DNA of 52,205 nt from Mesorhizobium sp. dw_380 (lineage in GTDB: Bacteria > Pseudomonadota > Alphaproteobacteria > Rhizobiales > Rhizobiaceae), in assembly GCF_018588885.1 (NCBI RefSeq), contig NZ_JAFFIW010000045.1, positions 1 through 52,205 on the forward strand. Reading direction: 5' to 3'. The position numbers and the translations under genes are program-made. The notes under the pieces are model-generated. The model saw only the letters and a program-made list of their open reading frames with translations, was not told the origin of the DNA and did not search any database. Shown in pieces: positions 15,909 to 25,247 of the stretch; the first letter of the stretch is position 1, and each line of letters begins with the position of its first letter.

Positions 15909-16658
15909 ATGAGCGTGGCTGAAAAATCCCAGAAGAAATCCGGCGGCCTTGGCGAAACCGTCAGCGTCATCGTCCAGGCGCTTTTGCTTGCGCTGGTCAT
16001 TCGCACGCTCTTGTTCCAGCCCTTTTCGATCCCGTCGGGATCGATGCGGCCGACGCTTCTGGAAGGCGACTATCTGTTCGTCACCAAATGGTCCTACGGT
16101 TACTCACGCTATTCACTGCCTTTCGGGCCTGACATTTTCTCGGGCCGCATCTGGGGCTCCGAGCCCAAGCGTGGCGACGTGGTGGTGTTCAAGTTCCCGC
16201 CCGATCCTTCCGTTGACTACATCAAGCGCGTGATCGGCCTGCCCGGCGACAAGATCCAGATGAAGAATGGCCAGCTGTTCATCAACGGCGTCGGCGTGCC
16301 GCGCGTGAAAACCGGCCAGATCGACAATCCCGATATCACCGAAATGCCTCAGCCGATCGATGTCTACCGGGAAACCCTGCCCAATGGCATCAGCTACGAT
16401 ACGCTTGACCTCAATCCGAATTCGATCGGCGACAACACGCGTGAATTCGACGTGCCGCCCGGCCACTATTTCATGATGGGCGACAACAGGGACAATTCCG
16501 CTGACAGCCGGTTCACCGTTGGCTACGTTCCGGCCGAGAACCTGGTTGGCCGCGCCAATCTTGTCTTCTTCTCGATCGGCGGCAAGGCAAGCCCGCTCGA
16601 AATCTGGAAGTGGCCGTCGCTGATGCGCGTTTCGCGCCTGTTCCATTTCGTCAACTAG
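15909..16658 (+). CDS. lepB: Signal peptidase I
   Basis: A 249-residue inner-membrane serine protease that cleaves Sec/Tat signal peptides on the periplasmic side. An N-terminal membrane helix (about 15-40) is followed by the box FSIPSGSMRPTLLEGD with catalytic Ser45, the general base Lys106 in IKRVIGLPGD, and GDNRDNSADSR near residue 195. The start ATG 15909 (MSVAEKSQKK) is chosen; the open frame extends 26 codons upstream without an SD. Four bases separate it from rnc. Confidence 0.96.
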   Translation: MSVAEKSQKKSGGLGETVSVIVQALLLALVIRTLLFQPFSIPSGSMRPTLLEGDYLFVTKWSYGYSRYSLPFGPDIFSGRIWGSEPKRGDVVVFKFPPDPSVDYIKRVIGLPGDKIQMKNGQLFINGVGVPRVKTGQIDNPDITEMPQPIDVYRETLPNGISYDTLDLNPNSIGDNTREFDVPPGHYFMMGDNRDNSADSRFTVGYVPAENLVGRANLVFFSIGGKASPLEIWKWPSLMRVSRLFHFVN

Positions 16659-16662
16659 GACC

Positions 16663-17376
16663 ATGGCGGCAACAAAACGGTTGACCGCCGATGCGCTCGC
16701 CGAAGCGCTAGTGGAACGCACGGGCCATGCCTTTGTCGACCGCCAGCGTTTGCAGCGTGCGCTGACCCATGCCAGTGCCCGTGGCGTCAATGCCGGCACC
16801 GACTATGAGCGTTTCGAATTTCTCGGTGACCGGGTTCTTGGACTGGTTGTCGCCGACATGCTGCTGGCCGCGTTTCCTGATGCGGCGGAAGGCGAATTGT
16901 CGCTGCGGCTCAATGCGCTGGTCAACGCCGAGGCGCTTTCCGAGATCGCCGAGGATATCGGGCTGCCGGACCTGATCCGCGCCGGATCGGATGTGCGCGG
17001 GCTCGAAGGTCGCAAGCGCGTCAATCTGCGCGCCGACGCACTGGAATCGCTGATCGCCGTGCTCTACCTCGATGGTGGCCTGCAGGCGGCACGCGCTTTC
17101 ATCCACAGATACTGGCATCCGCGTTCGCAGGCTTCGGGCGCGGCGCGTCGTGACGCCAAGACCGAATTGCAGGAATGGGCGCATCAGGCGGCGAGTGCAG
17201 TTCCCACCTACCAGATCGACAGCCGCGAGGGGCCGGACCACGATCCGCTGTTTACAGTCACTGTCAGGGTTGGCGCATTTCAGCCGGCAACCGGCAGCGG
17301 CCGTTCCAAGCGTGAGGCCGAGCAGGCCGCGGCGGCTGCCCTTTTGCTGCGCGAAGGTGTATGGAACGCGGCATGA
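16663..17376 (+). CDS. rnc: Ribonuclease III
   Basis: A 237-residue double-strand-specific endoribonuclease for rRNA and mRNA processing. The catalytic domain shows the signature YERFEFLGDRVLGLVVADML (about 47-66) and the second acidic cluster in ADALESLIAVLYLDGG. A double-stranded RNA-binding domain occupies about 160-230 (DAKTELQEWAHQ..., GSGRSKREAEQAAAAALL). It is four bases after lepB and its TGA overlaps the era start. Confidence 0.97.
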   Translation: MAATKRLTADALAEALVERTGHAFVDRQRLQRALTHASARGVNAGTDYERFEFLGDRVLGLVVADMLLAAFPDAAEGELSLRLNALVNAEALSEIAEDIGLPDLIRAGSDVRGLEGRKRVNLRADALESLIAVLYLDGGLQAARAFIHRYWHPRSQASGAARRDAKTELQEWAHQAASAVPTYQIDSREGPDHDPLFTVTVRVGAFQPATGSGRSKREAEQAAAAALLLREGVWNAA

Positions 17377-18293
17377 CCGATATCGAAACTGCTGAAGCCC
17401 CTGCCACGCACTCCGGCTTTGTCGCGCTGATCGGCGCGCCGAATGCGGGCAAGTCGACGCTGGTCAACCAGTTGGTCGGCGCCAAGGTGTCGATCGTCAC
17501 CCACAAGGTGCAGACGACACGCGCCATCGTGCGCGGCATCGCCACGCATGACAATGCGCAGATCGTCTTCGTCGACACTCCGGGCATCTTCAAGCCCAAG
17601 CGGCGCCTCGATACGGCGATGGTGACCACCGCATGGGGCGGCGCCAAGGATGCCGACATCGTGCTGCTTTTGATCGATGCCGAGCGCGGCATTCGGGGCG
17701 ATGCCGATGCCATCCTCGAACGACTGAAGGACGTGCGCCAGCCGATGGCGCTGATCCTCAACAAGGTCGACCGGGTCAAGCACGAAACGCTTCTGGCCCT
17801 GTCCGCTGCGGCGAACGAGAAAGTGCCGTTCCAGCGCACCTTCATGGTCTCGGCGCTGACCGGCTCCGGCTGCGAGGATTTGCTCGACTATCTGGCGCAG
17901 GCGCTGCCAGCCGGCCCCTGGTACTATCCGGAAGACCAGATTTCCGACCTGCCGATGCGCCAGCTCGCGGCCGAGATCACCCGCGAAAAACTCTATCTCA
18001 GGCTGCATCAGGAACTGCCCTATTCCTCCCATATCGAGACCGAGAAATGGGAGGAGAAGAAGGACGGCTCGGTGCGCATCGACCAGACCATCTATGTCGA
18101 GCGCGACAGCCAGAAGAAGATCGTGCTTGGCCACAAGGGCGAAACCATCCGCGCCATCGGCCAGGCGGCGCGCATGGAGATTGCAGGCATTCTTGAGCAG
18201 AAGGTGCACCTCTTCCTGTTCGTCAAGGTGCGCGAGAACTGGGGCGACGATCCCGAACGTTATCGCGAGATGGGTCTCGAATTCCCGCACTAG
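17373..18293 (+). CDS. era: GTPase Era
   Basis: A 306-residue essential GTPase binding 16S rRNA during 30S assembly. G1 is GAPNAGKST, G2 is the QTTRA segment, G3 is DTPGI and G4 is NKVD. The C-terminal KH domain has IVLGHKGETIRAIGQAARMEI. The ATG at 17373 makes an ATGA overlap with the rnc stop and is preferred over the in-frame ATG at 17361. In many alphaproteobacteria recO follows directly; here a kinase-like gene and a porin intervene. Confidence 0.97.
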   Translation: MTDIETAEAPATHSGFVALIGAPNAGKSTLVNQLVGAKVSIVTHKVQTTRAIVRGIATHDNAQIVFVDTPGIFKPKRRLDTAMVTTAWGGAKDADIVLLLIDAERGIRGDADAILERLKDVRQPMALILNKVDRVKHETLLALSAAANEKVPFQRTFMVSALTGSGCEDLLDYLAQALPAGPWYYPEDQISDLPMRQLAAEITREKLYLRLHQELPYSSHIETEKWEEKKDGSVRIDQTIYVERDSQKKIVLGHKGETIRAIGQAARMEIAGILEQKVHLFLFVKVRENWGDDPERYREMGLEFPH

Positions 18294-18298
18294 GGTCG

Positions 18299-19189
18299 AT
18301 GGACGGCAAGCCGAACATCCACGAAGTTCTCGTCCGCCGGTTGGTCGCCGCTCAATTTCCCCAGTGGAAGGACCTTGCCGTCAAGCCGGTTGAATCTGAC
18401 GGATGGGACAACAGGACCTTTCATCTTGGCGATGAGATGAGCGTACGGTTGCCAAGCGCTGCCGCCTATTCCCTGCAGGTGGAGAAGGAGCATCGCTGGC
18501 TGCCGAAGCTGGCGCCGCTTTTGCCGCTGCCCATCCCGGTACCGCTGGCGATGGGAATTCCGGCCGAAGGCTATCCCTGGCATTGGTCCGTCTATGGCTG
18601 GATCGAAGGCGAGACAGCGAAACGGGAGCGCATCGCCAACCTGTCGCAATTCGCGGCGGATCTGGCCGGTTTCCTGATTGCGCTGAAACGCATCGACGCG
18701 TCCGGCGGACCACCGCCAGGGCAGCACAATTTCTTTCGAGGCGGGCCGCTGACCGTCTATGACGGCGAGACAAGGCAAGCGATCACCGCACTCGGCAGCC
18801 GCATCGATGCGAGCGTAGCGAGTGCCGTTTGGGAGGAAGCTCTTGCTGCGACCTGGCGAGGGCGGCCCGTATGGTTCCATGGCGATGTCAGCTGGGGCAA
18901 CCTCCTTGTCGAAGGAGGCCGCCTGAGCGCGGTGATCGACTTCGGCACCTCAGGCGTCGGCGACCCCTCATGCGACCTGGCGATCGCCTGGACCTTGTTC
19001 GAAGGCGAAAGCAGGCAGGCCTTCCGCGCCGGTCTTGCCTTAGATGATGCGACCTGGGCACGCGGACGTGGCTGGGCGCTGTGGAAGGCGCTGATCACCG
19101 CCGCCGGCCATATAGACAACCCGGTTGAAGTCGAAAAATCCTGGCGCGTCATCGACGCGGTGCTGGCCGACCACGGGCGCGGCGCCTGA
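18299..19189 (+). CDS. Aminoglycoside phosphotransferase (APH)-fold kinase
   Basis: A 296-residue protein kinase-like phosphotransferase starting five bases after the era stop. The catalytic loop is VWFHGDVSWGNLLVEGG (HGD with Asn) and the metal-binding motif is AVIDFGTSGVGDPSCDLAIAW. Members phosphorylate small molecules, including antibiotics, choline and macrolides, but most chromosomal ones have no proven resistance role. The spacing suggests cotranscription with era. Nothing in the sequence identifies the acceptor, so an antibiotic-resistance label is not justified. Confidence 0.9.
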   Translation: MDGKPNIHEVLVRRLVAAQFPQWKDLAVKPVESDGWDNRTFHLGDEMSVRLPSAAAYSLQVEKEHRWLPKLAPLLPLPIPVPLAMGIPAEGYPWHWSVYGWIEGETAKRERIANLSQFAADLAGFLIALKRIDASGGPPPGQHNFFRGGPLTVYDGETRQAITALGSRIDASVASAVWEEALAATWRGRPVWFHGDVSWGNLLVEGGRLSAVIDFGTSGVGDPSCDLAIAWTLFEGESRQAFRAGLALDDATWARGRGWALWKALITAAGHIDNPVEVEKSWRVIDAVLADHGRGA

Positions 19190-19807
19190 TGTGATTCTTC
19201 GAGCGTTCTTTCTTCTCGTTCGCTCACGCCTGTCACTTTGGGCGTCATAGAGCATGGGAGTTCCTCCAGCGACACGCGCCGGCACGCGGTCGCGCGAGAG
19301 GCTGCTGTCACAATCACGAAGCGACAGCGCTCCGCTGCGTTTCGACCGGCCCGCAAGACATGGCAGCCCCAACGGACGGCATGGGGTGTTTCGTCACGAC
19401 ATCGGAGGACAAGCTGATGCTTCTGGCGTTCGTGGAACGAAAAAATGACGGAAATTCCCACTAGAAATAGCCATAAATCCCAATTTTTGGTCCATCTATT
19501 GGGTTATTATGTGTTGATGACCATACTTATCCGAGAAATTATCTGGATATATATTGATCACATGACGTTGTGCCGATTGTGCCATTCGCCACTTCGATAA
19601 GTGTTATTTGTGCAACACATGATTAATCTGTTCGCGTAATCGCTGTTATTTCCAAAATCGTCATTGAAGGCGGAAGATCGCTGGGTATGTTCGCCGCGAA
19701 AAGGGGACGCGGTGCGAGCCTTTTTCGTTGTGGGGGTGAGGCGGGAAAACATATCCGCCAGCCACAAATCCGAAGCCATTTTTAACTTTGACTGGAGAGG
19801 TCAGAAA
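19190..19807. promoter_or_regulatory. Long AT-rich leader/promoter region of the porin
   Basis: A 618-bp gap after the APH gene. The first half has normal GC. From about 19465 to 19680 it is strikingly AT-rich compared with neighbours and contains a palindromic site CCCAAT (19479-19484) / ATTGGG (19498-19503) that extends imperfectly outward. A GTGTT...AACAC pair lies near 19600-19620. A 15-codon ORF (19417-19464) with a strong SD (GGAGG) lies just before the AT-rich part. Promoters for an abundant outer-membrane porin and binding sites for its regulators most likely lie here; exact boxes cannot be set. Confidence 0.55.
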
Positions 19808-20965
19808 ATGAACATCAAGAGCCTCCTTCTCGGCTCAGCCGCGGCATTGATCGCGGTGTCCGGCGCTCGCGCCGCGGACGCTGTCGTCGTCGCCGAGCCG
19901 GAACCGGCCGAATACGTCAAGATCTGCGACGTCTACGGCGCCGGCTACTTCTACATCCCGGGCACCGAGACCTGCCTGCGCATCGGCGGCTATCTCCGCT
20001 ATGACATCGGCGTTGGCGATGCCGGCACGCTGGATGGCGTCAACAACGTTCCCGATCACATGGACGGCGATAGGCACGACACCTACTATAAGAACATGCG
20101 CTTCACGCTGAGGACCTATACCGGCCAGGAAACCGAGCTCGGCACGTTGAAGACCTTTACCGAAACCCGCTTCCAGTTCGGCAACTCCTCTGGCGACTAC
20201 ACAGGTGGCGGCACTGGCTGGCAGGCCGGCAATACCAAGGCAGATGGAACCAGCAAGACTTCGCTGAACTTCGCCTGGATCCAGCTTGGTGGTCTGCGCA
20301 TCGGTAAGGATGAGACGGCATACGACCAGTTCATCGGTTATGCCGGCAACGTCATACAGGACACGATCATCCCGTATGGCATCAAGGACACCAACGTCGT
20401 CCAGTACTATTTCGACGCTGGAAGCGGTTTCACGGGCGTGGTCTCGCTCGAGGAAGGCACCGGCGTCAACACGATCGACAGCTATGTCCCGCATGTCGTC
20501 GGCGGCTTGAAGTACAAGGCCGACTGGGGTGCGATCACAGGCGTCGTCGCCTATGACAGCAATTACGAGGAAGTGGCCGGCAAGGTTCGTTTGGACGTCA
20601 ACGTCACCAAGGAACTGTCGCTGTTCATCATGGGCGGCTATGGCACCGACGACAACCTCGTCGACTTCACCAATGGCCGCAGCCAATACAAGCCTTGGGG
20701 CGGCAACTGGGCTGTCTGGGGTGGCGGCACCTACAAGTTCAACGACAAGACCTCGTTCAACGTCCAGGCTTCGGCTGACGACGACAAGAACTATGCTCTT
20801 GCCGCGAACGTCGCCTACACCATCGTCCCGGGCTTCACGATCACGACCGAAGTAGACTGGGACCATTTCGGCCACTTCGACGATGGCACCCCCTTCGGCA
20901 ACCCGACGAAGGCCAACAAGAAGGATAGCGTCGGCGGCATCGTCCGTTTCCAGCGCAACTTCTAA
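19808..20965 (+). CDS. Omp2-type outer-membrane porin
   Basis: A 385-residue beta-barrel porin of the alphaproteobacterial Porin_2 family. The signal peptide MNIKSLLLGSAAALIAVSGA ends at ARA, before ADAVVVAEPEP. The family marker VKICDVYGAGYFYIPGTETC with two cysteines and LRIGGYLRYDIG follow. Alternating hydrophobic strands with aromatic girdles run to a C-terminal Phe (IVRFQRNF) that recruits the Bam machinery. The start ATG 19808 has GGAGAGG upstream. It is a monocistronic insert between the era/APH block and recO, with its own long leader and a strong terminator. Confidence 0.95.
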   Translation: MNIKSLLLGSAAALIAVSGARAADAVVVAEPEPAEYVKICDVYGAGYFYIPGTETCLRIGGYLRYDIGVGDAGTLDGVNNVPDHMDGDRHDTYYKNMRFTLRTYTGQETELGTLKTFTETRFQFGNSSGDYTGGGTGWQAGNTKADGTSKTSLNFAWIQLGGLRIGKDETAYDQFIGYAGNVIQDTIIPYGIKDTNVVQYYFDAGSGFTGVVSLEEGTGVNTIDSYVPHVVGGLKYKADWGAITGVVAYDSNYEEVAGKVRLDVNVTKELSLFIMGGYGTDDNLVDFTNGRSQYKPWGGNWAVWGGGTYKFNDKTSFNVQASADDDKNYALAANVAYTIVPGFTITTEVDWDHFGHFDDGTPFGNPTKANKKDSVGGIVRFQRNF

Positions 20966-20987
20966 CGAACCGACTGACCTCACCAAA

Positions 20988-21023
20988 CCGCCCGCAGCAC
21001 ATATCGCTGCGGGCGGCTTTTTT
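20988..21023 (+). terminator. Rho-independent terminator of the porin gene
   Basis: An 11-bp GC-rich stem (CCGCCCGCAGC 20988-20998 with GCTGCGGGCGG 21006-21016), a 7-base loop ACATATC, and the run CTTTTTT immediately after. It lies 22 bases past the porin stop and isolates the porin transcript from recO. Confidence 0.93.
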
Positions 21024-21101
21024 ATGCGCCGTTGCGAGAGCCGGCCCCGGCGCCAGGCCGATACCTTGATTTCGCCACCCGATCGGTGAAAAGCTCGCGG
21101 C

Positions 21102-21875
21102 ATGGAATGGCGCGACGAGGGAATCATTCTCGGCACCCGCAAGCATGGCGAAACCAGCGCCATCCTCGAGGTGATGACGCGCGCGCATGGCCGCCATCTC
21201 GGTCTTGTTCGCGGTGGTCGTTCGCGCAAGCAGCAACCCGTTCTCCAGCCCGGCAATCGCGTCGATCTCTTGTGGCGGGCGCGCCTTGACGAGCATCTCG
21301 GCACGTTCCAGGCCGAGCCGATCGAGATGAACGCCGCCCGGTTGATGGACAGCGCGGTGGCGGTCTACGGGCTGCAGACCATGGCCGCGCATCTGCGCCT
21401 GTTGCCGGAGCGTGATGCCCATGGCGGCCTTTACGAGGCGCTCGCCGTGATGATCGTCCATCTCGACGACGCCGATGCGGCCGGCGAACTGGTGGCGCGC
21501 TTCGAGCTTCTGATCCTCGATGAACTCGGCTTCGGCCTCGATCTCAGCCAATGCGCCGCTACCGGCACGAGGCAGGATCTTGCCTATGTCTCGCCGAAAT
21601 CGGGCCGTGCGGTATCGCGCGAAGCCGGCGCGCCATGGCGCGACAAGATGCTGGCGCTGCCGGCCTTCCTGCGCGGCCCCGGCCTGCGCGCGGATCCGGC
21701 GGCAGTCGAGGATGCCTTCCGGCTCACCGGCTTTTTCTTTAACCGACACGTCTATGAGCCGCGCGGCATCGAGCAGCCCGATGCCCGCGCCGGCTTTCTT
21801 GCCGCACTGCGCAAACATCACGCAGCGCGCAAGACCATTGCTGGAGACGATGCCGCCAGAGAAATCATCACATGA
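21102..21875 (+). CDS. recO: DNA repair protein RecO
   Basis: A 257-residue recombination mediator acting with RecR and RecF to load RecA. The N-terminal OB-fold has WRDEGIILGTRKHGETSAILEVMT and HGRHLGLVRGGRSRKQQPVLQPGN. A helical C-terminal domain includes FELLILDELGFGLDLSQCAATGT. The zinc Cys cluster of Deinococcus-type RecO is reduced to a single Cys, as usual in proteobacteria. The stop overlaps the next gene (ATGA). Confidence 0.95.
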   Translation: MEWRDEGIILGTRKHGETSAILEVMTRAHGRHLGLVRGGRSRKQQPVLQPGNRVDLLWRARLDEHLGTFQAEPIEMNAARLMDSAVAVYGLQTMAAHLRLLPERDAHGGLYEALAVMIVHLDDADAAGELVARFELLILDELGFGLDLSQCAATGTRQDLAYVSPKSGRAVSREAGAPWRDKMLALPAFLRGPGLRADPAAVEDAFRLTGFFFNRHVYEPRGIEQPDARAGFLAALRKHHAARKTIAGDDAAREIIT

Positions 21876-22390
21876 GCGAAATCGAACTCTATCCGGGCCG
21901 GATCTCGCCGCTCGGCCTTGGCACCATACCGCACGCCGACATTTCGGAGTATACCGGCCTCGAACTGCTGCAGCGCATCATCGACGGCAAATATCCGGCG
22001 CCGCCGATCTCGTTCCAGCTGAGTTTCGCGCTGACCGAAGTGTCGGAAGGTCGCGCCGTGTTCCGCGGCGTGCCGAATGAGCGCCACCTCAACCCGCTGG
22101 GTGGCGTCCATGGCGGCTGGGCGGCGACGCTGCTCGATTCGGCACTGGCCTGCGCCGTGCAGACGCTGCTCGAACGGGGCGAGGCCTACACGACGGCGGA
22201 ATTCAAGGTGAACCTGACGCGGCCGATCACACCCAGGACTGGCGAGGTGGTCTGCGAAGGCAAGGTGGTCCACAAGGGTCGCACGCTCGCCGTTTCGGAA
22301 GCGACGCTGAAGGATGCCGGCGGCAAGCTGCTGGCTTTCGGCACCGAGACATGTTCGATATTCCCAGCCGCCAATCTTGCGGCACGTTGA
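21872..22390 (+). CDS. PaaI-like hotdog thioesterase
   Basis: A 172-residue hotdog-fold protein, translationally coupled to recO by a four-base overlap. The PaaI/4HBT core is visible as HLNPLGGVHGGWAATLLDSALACAV (with the catalytic-type Asp in LLDSA), TTAEFKVNLTRPITP and GKVVHKGRTLAVSEATLKD. Such proteins hydrolyse acyl-CoA thioesters, often aromatic ones. The acyl group is unknown. The N-terminal 45 residues are an extension relative to minimal PaaI. Confidence 0.9.
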   Translation: MSEIELYPGRISPLGLGTIPHADISEYTGLELLQRIIDGKYPAPPISFQLSFALTEVSEGRAVFRGVPNERHLNPLGGVHGGWAATLLDSALACAVQTLLERGEAYTTAEFKVNLTRPITPRTGEVVCEGKVVHKGRTLAVSEATLKDAGGKLLAFGTETCSIFPAANLAAR

Positions 22391-22473
22391 GTTTTCCAGC
22401 CGTTTAGCCGCCGCATTTGAATGTCAGTGAGATGAAACGTCAGTGAAAACTGGCCTGGTTTGGGGGAACCGCC

Positions 22474-25212
22474 ATGTTTGAAAGCCTGATCGGCCTTGTC
22501 GCCATCATCGCCTTGTTCGTCATCATTTCGCGCCAGCAGACCCGCATTGGTCTGATCGAGCGCGAGCTTGGCGCGCTGCGCAGCCTCGTCCTTTCAGGCG
22601 CCGTGCCGCGCGCCGCCGAGGCGTCCGAGCAGGCCGCGATCGACAGCAAACCCGCCGATGTGGATTCAGCACGAGCCGCGGCCGACATGGCTGCGCCCGC
22701 GGTGAGCGAGCCCGCCCCGGCGCAAGCGCCGCCGGCTCTTGAGCCGGTAGCCGTGACCAGTGAGGCTGTGTCCGGGCCGTGGGGCGCGGGCGAGCCGAAG
22801 GCAGCGCAACCCACGGAGCCGACAGCAGCAGCCAAGGCACCCGGCAAACCGGACATCGAAACAGCGCTCGGCACGCGCTGGGCGGTCTGGGTCGGCGGCA
22901 TCGCGCTGGCGCTGGGCGGCCTCTTCCTGATCCGCTACACCATCGAAGCCGGCATTTTCGGTCCCGGCGTGCGGCTTACCATGGCAGCGGTGCTCGGGCT
23001 GGTGCTGGTCGCCGGCGGCGAGTTCATCCGCCGCACCGGCTTCAGGGTGCCTGTGCAAGGTGCTGCCGGCGCCTATATTCCGGCGATCCTGACGGCGGCC
23101 GGTGCCTTCATCCTGTTCGGTACCGTCTATGCCGCGCACGGCATTTACGGCTTCATCGGCCCGGCGCTCGCCTTCACCCTGCTCGGCGCCATCGGCATTG
23201 CCACAATCACCGCTGCTCTCGTCCATGGCCAGGCGCTGGCCGGCATCGGTCTCGTCGGCGCCATGGTGACGCCGGTGCTGATCGCCTCGCAGGCACCGAA
23301 TCCGTGGGCGTTGTTCGGTTATCTCGCCATCGTGCTCGCCGCCACCGGCGTCATTGCCCGCGTGCGCGACTGGAAGCTGCTGATGGCGGCGGCCTTTTTC
23401 GGCACCGGCGTCTGGACCATCCTCTACATGACCGACGCACCCGGTGCGAACCTCTCCGCCATCCTGTTCATCGACGCCGTCACATTGGCCGTGCTCGCTC
23501 TTGTCTGGCTCGGCGGCCATCGCGACGAAACCGCTGGGGCTTTCGATTGGCCGTCCATTGTGCCTGGCCTGTTCGTTGCCTTCTCGGCGCTGGGCCTGTC
23601 GGTCGATCCGGCCTTCACTGCGGCCGGCTATGCTCTGCCGGGCGCCGCGATCCTCGCGGCGATGGTGGCCGTCGCGCTCTATCGCCCGCTGGCGCTGCCG
23701 CTGCTTTATGCCGCCGGACTGGCGACGGTGCTGATCTATCTCGGCATTATCCCGCCAACATCGATTGCTTCCGATTTTTCGGCCGGCGCTCTTGGTATCG
23801 ATGGCTTGCCCGTGGCCACGTCCAATGCTTTGACCTTGCGCATCGGCATCGCACTGGGCCTTGTCTTCATAGGCGTAGGCTTGTGGGCCGCCCGCAGGTT
23901 CGCGGCATCGTCCGGGCCACGGTCAGCCTCTTGGGCGGCATGGGGTGTCATTGTGCCGCTGGTCATCCTGCTGGCGCTCTGGTTCACCTTCGGCAATCTC
24001 GACCGCGACTTTGTCTACGCCGCCGTCGCAGCGCTGCTGGTCGTGGTCTTCGCCGCCGGCGGCGAGTGGATCGCGCGCGCCGAGGAGCCGCCGCTCAGAG
24101 GCGGCATGGCGGTGTCGTTTGTCCTCGGCGGCGCAGCGGTCGCCGGCCTCTTGATGCTGCACATGGCTTTCGGTTCCGGCTGGACCACCATTCTGCTTGG
24201 TGCGGCGGCCGTCGTGCCTGCGCTGGCCACCCGTTGGCGCTCCTACCCAGTGCTTGGCTGGATTTCGGTTGGTGCCGTGATTGCCGTGCTTGGCCGCGTC
24301 GCCTTCGACCCGACCATCGTCGGCGCCGAGTTCCTGTCGACGACGCCGGTGTTCAACTGGCTGCTGCCGGGCTATGGCGTCCCGGCGCTCGCCTTCGGCT
24401 TCGCCGCCTGGCAGCTCGCCCGCACCACCAACGGCCGGCCGCGCCTTGCCATGGAAGCGGCGGCGGCACTGTTTGCACTGCTGACGCTCGCCATGCTGGT
24501 CCGTCATGCCATGCATGGCGGTGTCATCGACACGGGTGCGATGACGCTCGCCGAGCAAGCGATCTATACGCTGATCGCCATCGGCGCCGGAGCCATCCTG
24601 GTCGCCATCGACATGCGCTCGCCAAGTTCGGTGCTGCGCTATGGTTCGATGGCCGCCGGTGTGGTTTCGGTCGCCTTCATCGTCATCCGGCATTTCGTGG
24701 TGCTGAATCCGCTGTTGTCAGACGAATCGACCGGCCGGATCCCGGTGTTCAACCTATTGTTCCTCGCCTATCTCTTGCCGGCCGTCGCTGCCGGCGGGCT
24801 GGCACTCTATAGCAGGGACAAGCGGCCGAAATGGTATGCGCAAATGCTGGCGCTGGTTGCGGCCCTGCTTGCCTTCGCCTACGCCACGCTCTCGGTGAGG
24901 CGTCTGTTCAAGGGCGAGTTCATCGGCCTGTGGAGCGGGCTCGGCCAATTGGAAACCTACACCTATTCGGCGTTGTGGCTGGTGATAGGCGTGGCATTGC
25001 TCACCGCCGGCGTGTGGCTGAAATCACAGGTGTTGCGCATTGCCTCCGCCGCGCTGATCGCGGTTGCGGTGCTGAAGGTCTTCCTGTTCGACATGTCGGA
25101 ACTGGAAGGCGTGCTCAGGGCGCTCTCCTTTATCGGCCTTGGCGCCGTGCTGATCGGCATCGGTCTCTTTTATCAGCGGCTGCTGACCCGGGCGGCGAAG
25201 GAAAATGGATAA
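22474..25212 (+). CDS. DUF2339 giant multi-pass membrane protein
   Basis: A 912-residue protein. After an N-terminal helix (residues 1-20) comes a short coiled segment (QQTRIGLIERELGALRSLV) and an Ala/Pro-rich linker (about 45-125). The rest is an almost continuous array of roughly 25 hydrophobic helices beginning with TRWAVWVGGIALALGGLFL. This is the DUF2339 layout; no biochemical function is established. A transporter or polymer/lipid-processing role is speculation. It is followed after 174 bases by an ECF sigma gene but has its own SD (GGGGGAA). Confidence 0.88.
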   Translation: MFESLIGLVAIIALFVIISRQQTRIGLIERELGALRSLVLSGAVPRAAEASEQAAIDSKPADVDSARAAADMAAPAVSEPAPAQAPPALEPVAVTSEAVSGPWGAGEPKAAQPTEPTAAAKAPGKPDIETALGTRWAVWVGGIALALGGLFLIRYTIEAGIFGPGVRLTMAAVLGLVLVAGGEFIRRTGFRVPVQGAAGAYIPAILTAAGAFILFGTVYAAHGIYGFIGPALAFTLLGAIGIATITAALVHGQALAGIGLVGAMVTPVLIASQAPNPWALFGYLAIVLAATGVIARVRDWKLLMAAAFFGTGVWTILYMTDAPGANLSAILFIDAVTLAVLALVWLGGHRDETAGAFDWPSIVPGLFVAFSALGLSVDPAFTAAGYALPGAAILAAMVAVALYRPLALPLLYAAGLATVLIYLGIIPPTSIASDFSAGALGIDGLPVATSNALTLRIGIALGLVFIGVGLWAARRFAASSGPRSASWAAWGVIVPLVILLALWFTFGNLDRDFVYAAVAALLVVVFAAGGEWIARAEEPPLRGGMAVSFVLGGAAVAGLLMLHMAFGSGWTTILLGAAAVVPALATRWRSYPVLGWISVGAVIAVLGRVAFDPTIVGAEFLSTTPVFNWLLPGYGVPALAFGFAAWQLARTTNGRPRLAMEAAAALFALLTLAMLVRHAMHGGVIDTGAMTLAEQAIYTLIAIGAGAILVAIDMRSPSSVLRYGSMAAGVVSVAFIVIRHFVVLNPLLSDESTGRIPVFNLLFLAYLLPAVAAGGLALYSRDKRPKWYAQMLALVAALLAFAYATLSVRRLFKGEFIGLWSGLGQLETYTYSALWLVIGVALLTAGVWLKSQVLRIASAALIAVAVLKVFLFDMSELEGVLRALSFIGLGAVLIGIGLFYQRLLTRAAKENG

Positions 25213-25247
25213 AGGCAAGCAGGAACAACAAGATTTCAGTCCGGCCG

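Noticed and set aside
18299..19189. Antibiotic resistance gene
   Set aside because: The APH fold is clear, but the gene sits in a housekeeping block and no substrate determinant is visible.
19550..19565. FNR/FixK-like site (TTGATCACATGACG)
   Set aside because: The second half-site does not match ATCAA; the resemblance is partial.
19835..21304. 489-codon minus-strand frame opposite porin and recO
   Set aside because: Spans two unrelated genes and a clear terminator; no motif.
22779..24812. 677-codon frame inside the DUF2339 gene (other frame)
   Set aside because: Arg/His/Cys-rich off-frame translation; the DUF2339 frame shows the expected hydrophobic pattern.
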